Shown: positions 41,359-50,406, counted from the first letter of the stretch. The stretch is 64,000 nucleotides of DNA from an uncultured Atopobium sp. (GCA_938036925.1 CALHVU010000034.1:1-64000); one strand, 5' to 3'. The notes: generated by a model from the letters alone, not told the origin. Translations and numbers: made by a program.

Positions 41359-44121
41359 CTACTTAGTAGCAATCTTCTGTGGACCACCGTTAGCCTGAAT
41401 CTTAGCCTGTGCTGCAGCAAGACGTGCAATTGGTACACGGTATGGTGAGCAGGAGACATAGTCAAGACCAAGGTTGTAGTACATGTGGATGGACTCTGGA
41501 TCGCCACCAGTCTCACCGCAGACACCAATGGTGAGGTTAGGATTACCCTTACGGCCACCCTCAACGCCCATACGGACAAGCTCTGCGACACCCTTATCAA
41601 GGGTTGCAAATGGGTTGGTCTTAACAATCTTGCGCTCAAGATAGAGAGGCATGAATGCAGACTCAACGTCGTCACGAGAGAAGCCAAGGCAAGTCTGGGT
41701 GAGGTCGTTAGTACCGAAGGAGAAGAAGTCTGCGTGCTTAGCAATCTCCTCAGACATGATAGCTGCACGTGGGAGCTCGATCATGGTACCAACTGGGATG
41801 TTGAGCTCAACACCGTACTCATCCGCAACCTGCTTGATGGTCTCCTCAACCTCTTCACGGACCTGGATGAGCTCCTCTTCGAAGCCAACCAGAGGAACCA
41901 TGATCTCTGGACGAGGGTCAAGACCAACGCGCTTGAGCTCTGCAGCTGCGCTTGCGATAGCACGGACCTGCATAACGTTGAGCTCTGGGTAGACAAGGCC
42001 GAGGCGGCAGCCACGGAGGCCGAGCATTGGGTTTGCCTCCTGGAAGGCATCAAACTTAGCGAGAAGAGCACGCTTTGCAGCGGCGTCCTTACCCTGCTCC
42101 TCATCATGAGCAATCTCAACGTCAAGCTCACGTGGGGAATCAAGGAACTCATGCAGTGGTGGGTCAAGAAGACGGACAACAACGTCTTTGCCGTCCATTA
42201 CCTTGAACATACCAAGGAAGTCACCCTTCTGAGCACGGCCAAGCTGCTCAATAGCAAGCTGCTTAACATCCTCAGAGTCTGCAAGGATAAAGTCCTGAAT
42301 GAGGTGCTTACGCTCACCAAGGAACATGTGCTCAGTACGGTCAAGACCAATTGCCTCAGCGCCGTTATCAACGGAAGTCTGAGCATCTGCTGGGTTATCA
42401 GCGTTTGCACGTACGCCAATGACGCGACCACGGGACTCGTCAAGGCGGACCTCATCTGCCCATGCAAGGATGGTCTGAAGGTCACCAGAAAGCTCTGGCT
42501 GAACAAGCTCAACAGCACCAAGGATGACGTCACCAGTGGTACCGTCGATGGAGATTACATCGCCCTCGTTAACAACAAGGCCGGAATCAGCAACGGTGAA
42601 GCGCTTGTTAGCAGCGTCAATGCGAAGTGTATCAACACCGCAGACGCAAGGAGCGCCCATACCACGAGCAATAACAGCTGCGTGGCTGGTCTTGCCACCG
42701 TGGGAAGTTAGGATGCCCTCTGCAGCAACCATGCCGTGGAGGTCATCTGGAGTGGTCTCCCAACGGACAAGAATACAAGGCTTGCCTGCCTCTGCAAAAG
42801 CCTCAGCGTCTGCAGAAGAGAAGACTGCAGCACCAACAGCTGCACCAGGAGAAGCGTTAAGACCCTTAGCAATGGTCTCATACTCAGCGTTAGGATCAAA
42901 CTGTGGGTGCAGAAGCTGATCGAGCTGCTCAGGAGCAACACGAGAAACAGCCTGCTCCTTAGTAATACGGCCCTCTTCGTACATCTGAATTGCAACCTTA
43001 AGTGCAGAGAGAGCAGTACGCTTACCAACACGAGTCTGAAGCATCCAGAGCTTACCATTCTCAATGGTGAACTCGATGTCCATCATGTCTGCGTAGTGAT
43101 CCTCAAGAATCTCAAAGACGTGGAAGAGCTCCTCGCCTGCCTCCTTAAGTGCAGGAACCTTAACGAGGTCTGCAATAGGCTCTGTGTTACGAATACCAGC
43201 AACAACATCCTCGCCCTGAGCGTTGATCAGGAAGTCGCCGTAGCGCTCGTTAGTACCATCTGCAGGGTTACGAGTAAATGCAACGCCAGTTGCAGAAGTC
43301 TCACCCTTGTTACCAAAGACCATGACCTGAACGTTAACTGCAGTACCAAGCTCATCAGGAATCTTGTTCTGCTTGCGGTAAAGGATTGCGCGGTCGTTCA
43401 TCCAAGAACCAAAGACTGCCTGCTCAGCAAGGCGGAGCTGAAGATAAGGATCAGATGGGAAGACAGCGTAGCCGTTCTTGGAGACCTCTGGGTGCTCCTT
43501 AACGTCAACGTTTGCAGCAAAGATGCCCTTGAACCAAGTTACAAGGTCACGAAGGTCATTTGCGTCCAGCTCTGTATCAAGCTTAACGCCCTTCTCGGCC
43601 TTCTTAGCAGCAATTGCATCCTCAAAGAGCTGTCCAGAAACGCCCATAACAACGCCAGAGAACATCTGAACAAAACGACGGTAAGAGTCCCAAGCAAAGC
43701 GCTCGTTACCAGTCTGCTTAATGAGGCCCTGAACGGACTCATCGTTAAGACCAAGGTTAAGAACAGTGTCCATCATGCCAGGCATGGAGAATGGAGCACC
43801 GGAACGGACGGAGACAAGCAGCGGATCTTCTGCATCGCCGAGCTTCTTGCCCATGCGCTCCTCAAGGGTAGCCATAGCTGCGTCAATCTCATCAGTGACG
43901 CCCTCAGGCCAGACGTTGCCGTTGTTGGAATAAGCAACGCAAGTTTGGCAAGTAATTGAGAATCCTGGAGGTACAGGCAGGCCAATCTTAGACATCTCTG
44001 CAAGGTTTGCGCCCTTGCCACCAACAATCCACTTTGCCTCTTCTACGGATGCGCCAGCGACCTCAGTAACATCGTTACCGGCGTGGTCCTTTCCGAAGCT
44101 GTAAACGTGCTTCTCGGACAT
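41359..44121 (-). CDS. ppdK: Pyruvate, phosphate dikinase
   Basis: Interconverts pyruvate, ATP and Pi with PEP, AMP and PPi, linking glycolysis and gluconeogenesis. The ~920-residue protein has an N-terminal nucleotide-binding domain (GGKGANLAEMSKIGLPVPPGF), the phosphohistidine loop GGKTSHAAVIARGMG (about 450-465; the regulatory Thr two residues before His is present) and the PEP-binding TIM barrel ending in GVCGETGGDP (catalytic Cys) and VSCSPYRVPIARLAAAQA. I start at ATG 44121 (TTGGAG upstream), not 44139. A 280-base leader holds a 26-bp palindrome and its own promoter region. Confidence 0.97.
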   Translation of the reverse strand: MSEKHVYSFGKDHAGNDVTEVAGASVEEAKWIVGGKGANLAEMSKIGLPVPPGFSITCQTCVAYSNNGNVWPEGVTDEIDAAMATLEERMGKKLGDAEDPLLVSVRSGAPFSMPGMMDTVLNLGLNDESVQGLIKQTGNERFAWDSYRRFVQMFSGVVMGVSGQLFEDAIAAKKAEKGVKLDTELDANDLRDLVTWFKGIFAANVDVKEHPEVSKNGYAVFPSDPYLQLRLAEQAVFGSWMNDRAILYRKQNKIPDELGTAVNVQVMVFGNKGETSATGVAFTRNPADGTNERYGDFLINAQGEDVVAGIRNTEPIADLVKVPALKEAGEELFHVFEILEDHYADMMDIEFTIENGKLWMLQTRVGKRTALSALKVAIQMYEEGRITKEQAVSRVAPEQLDQLLHPQFDPNAEYETIAKGLNASPGAAVGAAVFSSADAEAFAEAGKPCILVRWETTPDDLHGMVAAEGILTSHGGKTSHAAVIARGMGAPCVCGVDTLRIDAANKRFTVADSGLVVNEGDVISIDGTTGDVILGAVELVQPELSGDLQTILAWADEVRLDESRGRVIGVRANADNPADAQTSVDNGAEAIGLDRTEHMFLGERKHLIQDFILADSEDVKQLAIEQLGRAQKGDFLGMFKVMDGKDVVVRLLDPPLHEFLDSPRELDVEIAHDEEQGKDAAAKRALLAKFDAFQEANPMLGLRGCRLGLVYPELNVMQVRAIASAAAELKRVGLDPRPEIMVPLVGFEEELIQVREEVEETIKQVADEYGVELNIPVGTMIELPRAAIMSEEIAKHADFFSFGTNDLTQTCLGFSRDDVESAFMPLYLERKIVKTNPFATLDKGVAELVRMGVEGGRKGNPNLTIGVCGETGGDPESIHMYYNLGLDYVSCSPYRVPIARLAAAQAKIQANGGPQKIATK

Positions 44122-44263
44122 AACACTCCAAACTCTCAAACTGTCACACGCAAAGCGTGCACCAACACGATTGAACGTAAAGACATCAAACCAAACAAAG
44201 TTGGTCTGTCCTCACATTCATAGTATGTTACCAACCTACGCGATTCATCTGAACTAAATAACG

Positions 44264-44289
44264 GTGAGCGGTCAATATCGACCGTTCAC
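44264..44289. promoter_or_regulatory. 26-bp palindrome upstream of ppdK
   Basis: GTGAGCGGTC (44264-44273) and GACCGTTCAC (44280-44289) are inverted repeats with one mismatch and a 6-base centre. On the minus strand its centre lies about 64 bases before the start predicted from a TACTAT box (44220-44225) that lacks a good -35, the position expected of an activator site. The surrounding 280-base gap between ppdK and the terminator at 44335 holds no gene. Confidence 0.6.
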
Positions 44290-44334
44290 AGAATTATTTA
44301 CAAACTTATGATTGCAAATTGTGAAATTCTCCAT

Positions 44335-44368
44335 AAAGAAAATGAGCACCCAAAATGGATGCTCATTT
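44335..44368 (-). terminator. Terminator after the truncated PPDK regulator
   Basis: AAATGAGCA and TGCTCATTT pair perfectly (9 bp) with an 11-base loop and are followed by TCTTT on the minus strand. It uncouples the regulator and glyQS from ppdK. Confidence 0.85.
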
Positions 44369-44401
44369 AACTTTTTGATATTTTGAGGCGTCAGCACTCT
44401 C

Positions 44402-44797
44402 TTAGCGAGTAACTCCCTCAAAGAATGCGCCAATTGCGTGGCTTGGCTCTTCGCCGGTAAGCGTAGAAATAACGTTTACCGCTGGTCCCAGAAGATCGAT
44501 TGATGGGATGAGGCGCTGATCAAGCTCACGACGAATCTCTCTTCTGAGAGAGCCATCTGCAAAGGTGTGGAAGACTGCACGAGGGCGATTCTCATCTTCA
44601 TGCTCGTTGAAGTATGCACGAACATCATCAACACTATGAATGTTTGGAACCCTTACAATCTCTACGGATTCATCGCCAAACTGAGCAGCAGCAGCCTTAA
44701 CTACTGCGGCACCGGTCTCTCCACGAGAGTCTGACAAAACATAGACGATAGGCAGACCATCACCAAGAGAGTTGTTATCGATATCAAGTGTGCTCAT
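44402..44797 (-). CDS. Truncated PPDK regulatory protein (N-terminal domain only)
   Basis: A 131-residue protein that matches only the first ~115 residues of the DUF299/PPDK regulatory family (VYVLSDSRGETGAAVVKAAAAQF, then FHTFADGSLRREIR and IPSIDLLGPAVN). Full-length members are about 270 residues and carry a P-loop (GVSRTSKTP in homologues) for ADP-dependent phosphorylation and Pi-dependent dephosphorylation of the PPDK Thr; that half is missing. Only about 33 bases separate the stop from a strong terminator, so no remnant remains downstream. ATG 44797 has AAAGGG upstream. Its place between glyS and ppdK is the normal one for the full gene. It is either a dead remnant or a reduced form with a new role. 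Confidence 0.85.
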   Translation of the reverse strand: MSTLDIDNNSLGDGLPIVYVLSDSRGETGAAVVKAAAAQFGDESVEIVRVPNIHSVDDVRAYFNEHEDENRPRAVFHTFADGSLRREIRRELDQRLIPSIDLLGPAVNVISTLTGEEPSHAIGAFFEGVTR

Positions 44798-44858
44798 GCT
44801 GTAACCCTTTCAGTCAAGTATTCAGAAAGATACAAACATTTATCAATCTAAGCGTACC

Positions 44859-46946
44859 CTACTTCTTGCGAGAAAGCACACTAATATCGGCGACATTACT
44901 AAATACCTGGGCAAATTTGTTCAAAAGACGCAAACGATTTCGGCGAACGGTATCATTTTCGTCCATGACAAGTACTTTGTCGAAGAAAATATCAATTGGC
45001 TCACGCAGCTGAGACAGCGCAGAAACAGCAGCGGCATAGTCTGCACCAGCAAGAGCGGAAGCCACTTGCTTCTGGCCCTCTTCGCAAGCAGCGAGCAATG
45101 ACATCTCTGGCTCAGTGAGAAGCTCTGTATCAACTTCTACGCCAAGAGAAGCGTCACTGAGGTGAGCTGCACGTGCATAAGCAGTAGCAAGGTCCTCAAA
45201 GAGCTCAGGCTCATTCTGACGTGCTTCATCAAGTGCGCGAGCACGCTGAAGGAACTCATCAGGATTGATAACGCCAATTGCACTAACAGCCTCAATAGCA
45301 TCTGCAGAGATCTTCTCGTCCTTTGCAATAGATGCAAGGCGGCCAATAAAGTACTGCTCAACCTGAGACTGAACAGACTCGTCAAAGGAAAGACCCTGCT
45401 GGCGGTAAAGCTCCAGAGAGCTTGCAATAAGCTTCTTAAGGTCAAGGTTGGAGGTAGAACGGACCAGCGCAATGACGCCAATTGCTGCACGACGGACAGC
45501 GTAAGGATCGGAAGAGCCGGTTGGTGGCTCGTTGATAGCAAAGATGCCGCAGATGGTATCAAGCTTGTCAGCAATAGCTACAAAGCGACCAATCTGGCCA
45601 CTTGGGAGCTCGTCGCCAGCAAAGCGAGGACGATAGTGCTCGCGAATAGCTGCAGCTACATCGCTCTTCTCGCCAGCTGCCTCTGCGTAGTAGCCACCCA
45701 TAACGCCCTGCTGACTGGTGAACTCGACAACTGCCTGGCTGACAAGGTCTGCCTTAGCAAGATGAGCGGCGCGAGCAGCAAGCTCTGCCTCTTCCTGACT
45801 GGATGTCTCGTCGAGCGCAATCTCTGCAGCAAGAGCCTCCATACGCTGGGTCTTCTGCAGAACTGTGCCAAGCTTCTCCTGAAAGACAACGGTCTCAAGG
45901 CGCTGAGCAAACTCATCTAGCGTGTGCTTCAAGTCCTCCTCAAAGAAGAACTTAGCGTCGTCGAGGCGAGCACGAACAACGCGCTCGTTGCCGTCAATGA
46001 CGCGCTCGGCGCAAGATGGGTCTGCATTAGAAACCACAATAAACTCGCGAGTCAGCTTACCCTCAGCGTCATAGATTGGGAAATAGCGCTGGTTGGAAAG
46101 CATGGACTCAGTAATAATCTCTGAAGGAACGTTAAGGAATTCCTCGTCAAAGGTACCCACAAGAACCTGAGGCCACTCAGTTAGGTTAATGACCTCCTCA
46201 AAGACCTTCTCTGGCATATCAACGTGAGAGCCCGGGCGAGCAGCCTCTACCTCTTTGATACCGGCGAGAATAACGTCTTTTCTCTGCTCCTGAAGCAAAA
46301 CGCCAGCGCCTTTAAGAACTTGCTCATAGTCATCTGGACTTGCTACCTCATGGTAACCAGGACCAAGAACACGGTGGCCCTGGGTGGTGTTTGAACTGGT
46401 TACATCAGCGTACGTAACAGGAACAATCTCTGAACCAAAGAGAGCGCAGAGCCAGCGAACAGGACGAACGTAGCGCTCATGGAAAGAACCCCAGCGCTGA
46501 CTGCGAGGCCAGTCAAGAGCAGAAATCCAAGAAGTTGCCAGCTCAGAGAGAATCTTTGTAGCAGGAACTGAAGGAATATTGAGCTCTGCAAAAACATACT
46601 CATGACCGTCAGTATCTACACGACGAGTCAGCGCATCAGCGTTTATGCCGCACTTACGAGCAAATCCCTCAGCAGCCTTGGTTGGTTTACCCTCTGCATC
46701 AAAAGCAATCTCTGCCTTAGGACCACGCTTGACCTCGGAAATCTCTTCTGTAGCCTCAGCAACGTCCTTTACATAGGCAGTTAAACGACGAGGTGTCGAG
46801 AGGATCTTAACCTCTCCAAATGACAAGCCAGAGTCTTTAAGTCCGGAAACGACGAGCTTATTGAACTGAGCAATAGCTTTCTGTAATGGAGCAGAAGGCA
46901 TCTCTTCAGAACCAATCTCAAAAAGGAAGTCTCTAACCTCAGCCAT
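44859..46946 (-). CDS. glyS: Glycyl-tRNA synthetase beta subunit
   Basis: tRNA-binding subunit of the bacterial alpha2-beta2 GlyRS. The 695-residue protein starts with RDFLFEIGSEEMPSAPLQKA and contains STPRRLTAYVKDV, KRGPKAEIAFD, an HD-like central region and the C-terminal anticodon-binding helical domain (FFDKVLVMDEN, RNRLRLLNKFAQVFSNVADIS). GAGGAGG lies before ATG 46946, which directly follows the glyQ stop. The two subunits are therefore made together. Confidence 0.97.
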   Translation of the reverse strand: MAEVRDFLFEIGSEEMPSAPLQKAIAQFNKLVVSGLKDSGLSFGEVKILSTPRRLTAYVKDVAEATEEISEVKRGPKAEIAFDAEGKPTKAAEGFARKCGINADALTRRVDTDGHEYVFAELNIPSVPATKILSELATSWISALDWPRSQRWGSFHERYVRPVRWLCALFGSEIVPVTYADVTSSNTTQGHRVLGPGYHEVASPDDYEQVLKGAGVLLQEQRKDVILAGIKEVEAARPGSHVDMPEKVFEEVINLTEWPQVLVGTFDEEFLNVPSEIITESMLSNQRYFPIYDAEGKLTREFIVVSNADPSCAERVIDGNERVVRARLDDAKFFFEEDLKHTLDEFAQRLETVVFQEKLGTVLQKTQRMEALAAEIALDETSSQEEAELAARAAHLAKADLVSQAVVEFTSQQGVMGGYYAEAAGEKSDVAAAIREHYRPRFAGDELPSGQIGRFVAIADKLDTICGIFAINEPPTGSSDPYAVRRAAIGVIALVRSTSNLDLKKLIASSLELYRQQGLSFDESVQSQVEQYFIGRLASIAKDEKISADAIEAVSAIGVINPDEFLQRARALDEARQNEPELFEDLATAYARAAHLSDASLGVEVDTELLTEPEMSLLAACEEGQKQVASALAGADYAAAVSALSQLREPIDIFFDKVLVMDENDTVRRNRLRLLNKFAQVFSNVADISVLSRKK

Positions 46947-47861
46947 TTAAGCCACCTCCTCCTGAGTAGTTGCTGCAGGTGCTTTCTTAGAAGCAACCTC
47001 CTCCAAATACGATTCGCAGCATGCCTTAGCAACGGTGCGAACGCGAAGAATATAGTTAGCTCTCTCAACAGCAGAAAGAGCACCACGAGAGTCAAGTAGG
47101 TTGAATGCATGGCTGCACTTCATAACGCAGTCATACGCAGGTAGTGGAAGCTTACGCTCAAGGCAGCTGTGGCACTCTGCCTCATACTCGTCGAACTTCT
47201 CGCGCATAAGCTCAATGTTGGCTACCTCAAAGTTATAAGTTGAGAACTCACGCTCGTTCTCCAAAAATACCTGGCCGTACGTCATTGGCGTGCCGTCTGG
47301 CAGGTAACTCCATACCAGGTCATAGACGGAATCTACACCCTGAGCATACATAGCAATACGCTCAAGACCATAGGTAATCTCAACAGGAACAGGGTCTACC
47401 TCAATGCCACCTACCTGCTGGAAGTACGTGAACTGAGTGACCTCCATGCCGTTGAGCCAGACCTCCCAGCCAAGACCCCAAGCACCAAGCGTTGGGCTCT
47501 CCCAGTCGTCCTCAACAAAGCGAACGTCGTGGTCTTTTGGATCAAGGCCAATAGCGGCGAGCGAACCAAGATAGAGATCTTGAGAGTCTGCAGGAGATGG
47601 CTTGAGCAAGACCTGGAACTGATAGTAATGCTGCAAGCGGTTGGGATTCTCGCCATAGCGTCCATCAGCAGGACGACGACAAGGCTGTGGATAGCAGGTA
47701 CGCCAGGCATCGGGGCCAAGTGAGCGCAGGATAGTTGCGGTGTGGAAGGTACCGGCACCCACCTCAGAGTCATATGGCTGCATGACTGTGCAACCTTTTT
47801 CTGCCCAGTAGTGTTCAAGGGTCAAAATCATATCTTGAAACGTTAGTGGTGTTGCGCCCAT
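46947..47861 (-). CDS. glyQ: Glycyl-tRNA synthetase alpha subunit
   Basis: Catalytic class II subunit of GlyRS. Seen: LTFQDMILTLEHYWAEKGC, DSEVGAGTFHTATILRSLGP, YPQPCRRPADGRYGENPNRLQHYYQFQV (quoted in parts: QPCRRPADGRYGENPNR), and VEITYGLERIAMYAQGV. At 304 residues it is full length with a slightly extended alanine-rich tail. It heads the glyQ-glyS-regulator cluster. Confidence 0.97.
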   Translation of the reverse strand: MGATPLTFQDMILTLEHYWAEKGCTVMQPYDSEVGAGTFHTATILRSLGPDAWRTCYPQPCRRPADGRYGENPNRLQHYYQFQVLLKPSPADSQDLYLGSLAAIGLDPKDHDVRFVEDDWESPTLGAWGLGWEVWLNGMEVTQFTYFQQVGGIEVDPVPVEITYGLERIAMYAQGVDSVYDLVWSYLPDGTPMTYGQVFLENEREFSTYNFEVANIELMREKFDEYEAECHSCLERKLPLPAYDCVMKCSHAFNLLDSRGALSAVERANYILRVRTVAKACCESYLEEVASKKAPAATTQEEVA

Positions 47862-47894
47862 GATGTTCTTTCTCTCAAATGTCCGACGTAAGTA

Positions 47895-48449
47895 CTATAG
47901 CCCGCGAGCATGGTCAAAGGGCCAGAAAATAAACATTGCCTTTGAGGTCACGGTAGAAACCGCAACTGCTCCAAAATATCTGGAATCAAGCGAGTTTGTT
48001 CTGTTATCCCCCATAACAAAAATATGACCTGCAGGAACAGTATACGGATAATTCTGAATTACGGCACCCGTGCGATCCGCAAGAGAATAGGTTGGCTTGC
48101 CTTCAGTGTAAGGCTCGTCCATAAGCTGACCGTCAACATATACAGCACCGTCGCGCAAATCTACCGTTTGACCTGCTGTAGCAATGACGCGCTTAACTAA
48201 AAGCGTATCGGGATTCTGAGGACTGGTGAAAGTAACCACATCACCTGCTTGCGGAGTACCGCCAAAACGATAGGTAAGCTTCTCTCCTACCAAACGATCC
48301 CCCAGCTGGATGGTATTGAGCATGGACCCTGTTGGGACCTCATATACCTCAGCCACAAACGTTCTAATAAAAAATGCCAGCGCAACAGCAACTGCAACAA
48401 TTACCAGGTATTCAAAAATTTCAAGAACTTTGGAATGTCCACTACTCAT
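47895..48449 (-). CDS. lepB: Signal peptidase I
   Basis: Membrane-anchored serine protease that removes Sec/Tat signal peptides; its clients here would include the two surface proteins. One N-terminal transmembrane helix (about 12-32), catalytic Ser in VPTGSMLNTI (about 43), catalytic Lys in LLVKRVIATAGQTV, and the MGDNRTNSLDSRYFG signature. At about 184 residues it is the short Gram-positive type. The ATG at 48449 (GGTG upstream) is used; ATG 48455 is equally possible. It overlaps the trmD stop by 8 bases. Confidence 0.94.
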   Translation of the reverse strand: MSSGHSKVLEIFEYLVIVAVAVALAFFIRTFVAEVYEVPTGSMLNTIQLGDRLVGEKLTYRFGGTPQAGDVVTFTSPQNPDTLLVKRVIATAGQTVDLRDGAVYVDGQLMDEPYTEGKPTYSLADRTGAVIQNYPYTVPAGHIFVMGDNRTNSLDSRYFGAVAVSTVTSKAMFIFWPFDHARGL

Positions 48450-49191
48450 CGTCATCACCAGATTGTTGATCAAGCTCTGCTAAATACGCTCTGTCCTTCT
48501 CAGTAAGCTGAGCGCTCTCTAAGAGGTCTGGGCGCCACGCACGAGTGCGAGTAAGTGCAGATTGTCGTCTCCAGACTGCTACCGCTCCGTGGTCTCCTGA
48601 AAGAAGCACAGACGGAACTTCTCGCCCCTCAAAGTTTGCTGGACGCGTGTACTGAGCATACTCAAGAAGGCCATCGTCGGAGAATGACTCATCCTGTGAG
48701 CTCATCTCATCGCCAAGCGCACCAGGAAGTAAGCGAACAACCGAGTCAATCACGGTAAGCGCAGGAAGCTCTCCACCCGTCAGCACGTAATCTCCCATAG
48801 AAATAACGTCATCTGCCAGCTCGTAGACGCGCTCGTCCATGCCCTCATAGCGACCACAAACAAACAGAATGCGCTCCTTTTGAGCAAACTCTTGGGCGAT
48901 AGCTTGAGAATACGGCCTACCAACTGGCGAGAAAAACACCACGTGGGGCTTAGGTTCTGCCTGATCAGAAATCTCACGAACTGCCTCAAAGATGGGAGCA
49001 GGCTTCATAAGCATGCCTTGTCCACCACCAAAAGGAGCATCATCTACCGTACGATGCCTATCATGCGTCCAGTCACGCAAGTCATGCGCATAGAACTCAA
49101 AAATATTTGCCTTTTGAGCTCTGCCCATAATGGAAGCATGTAAATAGGGCGAGAAGACCTCAGGAAATACTGAGAGCGTTTCTAGACGCAT
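48442..49191 (-). CDS. trmD: tRNA (guanine-N1)-methyltransferase
   Basis: Methylates G37 of tRNAs with a G at 36-37, preventing frameshifts. A SPOUT knot enzyme: LSVFPEVFSPYLHASI start, GGGQGMLMKPAP, FVCGRYEGMDERV, SMGDYVLTGGELPALTVIDSVVRLLPG, and TRPANFEGREVPSVLLSGDH. About 249 residues. I start at ATG 49191 with AGGTGAG upstream; it lies 1 base after the rimM stop. Order rpsP-khpA-rimM-trmD-lepB is conserved. Confidence 0.97.
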   Translation of the reverse strand: MRLETLSVFPEVFSPYLHASIMGRAQKANIFEFYAHDLRDWTHDRHRTVDDAPFGGGQGMLMKPAPIFEAVREISDQAEPKPHVVFFSPVGRPYSQAIAQEFAQKERILFVCGRYEGMDERVYELADDVISMGDYVLTGGELPALTVIDSVVRLLPGALGDEMSSQDESFSDDGLLEYAQYTRPANFEGREVPSVLLSGDHGAVAVWRRQSALTRTRAWRPDLLESAQLTEKDRAYLAELDQQSGDDDE

Positions 49192-49192
49192 G

Positions 49193-49714
49193 CTACTCAC
49201 CTAACCTAAGAAGGCCCTGAGGAATTGAGACGGTAATGGAGCCCTCGGCTGGGGCCTCTTTGATAAATTCATCCACGGCAGGCATCAGCACCTGTCCAAA
49301 AGGCCCCTCTATTACCCACACATTTTGTGTAGGTCCAACAAGAACTTCTGTAATTTCACCCAGAAAACCATGTTCTGTATCACGTACTTCTCTACCCACA
49401 AGTAGAGAAACATTTACCAGACCAAAGTTTTCTGGAAGACAATCTTCTTCTACCAGAAGCGTTTTACCAATAAGCTCTTCTGCATCAGAGATGGTAGTTA
49501 CCTCTTCAAAAGTGACAAGACTACCTTCTCTATCATCTGACTCAACAGAAACAACTGAGAACTCTCTAGGGCCCTTAAGCGCAGGCGGAACAGGAACAAC
49601 TGTCATGCCTTCAGCTATAAGAGAAGGAAGGCTGTGAACGGGAACCGTCACAACCTCCCCTCTTTTACCATGCGTTTTAACAATTTGAGCAATTGCTCGC
49701 CAGTGTTTACGCAA
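49193..49714 (-). CDS. rimM: Ribosome maturation factor RimM
   Basis: Assists 30S head assembly by binding S19. A 173-residue protein with the N-terminal RimM domain (AIAQIVKTHGKRGEVVTVPV, LVTFEEVTTISDAEELIGKTLLV) and a C-terminal PRC barrel (LVGREVRDTEHGFLGEITEVLVGPTQNVWVIEG, in parts). The start is TTG 49714, within the khpA-rimM junction. It is translationally linked to trmD. Confidence 0.93.
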   Translation of the reverse strand: MRKHWRAIAQIVKTHGKRGEVVTVPVHSLPSLIAEGMTVVPVPPALKGPREFSVVSVESDDREGSLVTFEEVTTISDAEELIGKTLLVEEDCLPENFGLVNVSLLVGREVRDTEHGFLGEITEVLVGPTQNVWVIEGPFGQVLMPAVDEFIKEAPAEGSITVSIPQGLLRLGE

Positions 49715-49716
49715 AA

Positions 49717-50019
49717 TTAGCCTACAACCTCGACATCAACAGAGGTGCCAACACGCTGGCCAAGAGCACGAGCCAAAGTACGAATAGCCTTAATGGTTCT
49801 ACCCTTGCGGCCGATGACACGTCCAGCGTCTTCCTCAGAGCAAGAAACCTCAATCAAGGCTCCATCCTCGCGATCGGTGACGTCGAGTGCAACAGCATCT
49901 TCATTATCGACAAGACCACAAACGATGTACTCAACAAGATCAGCAACCTTGTCAGAGGGCATCTCCTGAATGTCCTGATCGACAGCGTCTACCTCAGTGG
50001 GCTCTGTGAATTCAGACAC
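49717..50019 (-). CDS. khpA: KH-domain RNA-binding protein KhpA
   Basis: A 100-residue protein with one KH domain, GRVIGRKGRTIKAIRTLARAL (about 66-86), of the KhpA/YlqC family that partners KhpB in RNA binding and, in streptococci, cell elongation control. The acidic N-terminal ~20 residues extend the usual ~80-residue form. The start is GTG 50019, 3 bases past rpsP; the operon position between rpsP and rimM is the classic one. Confidence 0.92.
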   Translation of the reverse strand: MSEFTEPTEVDAVDQDIQEMPSDKVADLVEYIVCGLVDNEDAVALDVTDREDGALIEVSCSEEDAGRVIGRKGRTIKAIRTLARALGQRVGTSVDVEVVG

Positions 50020-50022
50020 GAT

Positions 50023-50406
50023 TTACTCAGCCTCTGGAGCCTCGGACTCCTCAGCAGCAGCTGCGGCAGCAGCCTCAGCAGCGGCCTCAGCAGCAGCCTC
50101 TGCAGCTGCAGCAGCCTTTGCCTGTGCCTTCTTGGAGAGCTTGGTCTTCTTCTCTGCAACTGGAGCACCAGTACGAGCGATCTCAATGAGGTGAGAAACT
50201 GCGCTTGTTGGCTGAGCGCCCTTTGCTACCCACTCATCAACCTTCTCAAGGTTGATATCAATCGTCTTTGGGCTAGTCAGTGGGTTATAACGACCGACTT
50301 CTTCAATGTAACGACCATCGCGAGGCATACGACCATCAGCGACAACTACGCGATAGTACGGACGCTTCTTGGCACCGTGACGGGCCAGACGAATCTTAAC
50401 TGCCAA
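50023..50406 (-). CDS. rpsP: 30S ribosomal protein S16 with Ala-rich tail
   Basis: Small-subunit assembly protein. The core (1 to about 85) is standard: AVKIRLARHGAKKRPYYRVVVAD, GRYIEEVGRYNPL, VDEWVAKGAQPTSAV. After it comes a ~40-residue tail made almost only of Ala, Glu and Lys, coded by GC-rich GCx repeats around 50040-50120, ending in an acidic stretch. The start is TTG 50406 with GGAGGAG six bases upstream; the frame is open to 50529 but without a site or S16 sequence. First gene of the rpsP-khpA-rimM-trmD-lepB operon. Confidence 0.95.
   Translation of the reverse strand: MAVKIRLARHGAKKRPYYRVVVADGRMPRDGRYIEEVGRYNPLTSPKTIDINLEKVDEWVAKGAQPTSAVSHLIEIARTGAPVAEKKTKLSKKAQAKAAAAAEAAAEAAAEAAAAAAAEESEAPEAE

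Noticed and set aside
41485..43959. Long plus-strand open frames (over 400 codons each) opposite ppdK
   Set aside because: They lack ribosome sites and recognisable motifs and lie wholly antisense to a clear PPDK sequence; GC-structured codons of the real gene keep the opposite frame open.
45162..45920. Plus-strand open frame of about 250 codons opposite glyS
   Set aside because: Antisense shadow of a fully recognisable gene, with cysteine- and leucine-rich, low-information protein.
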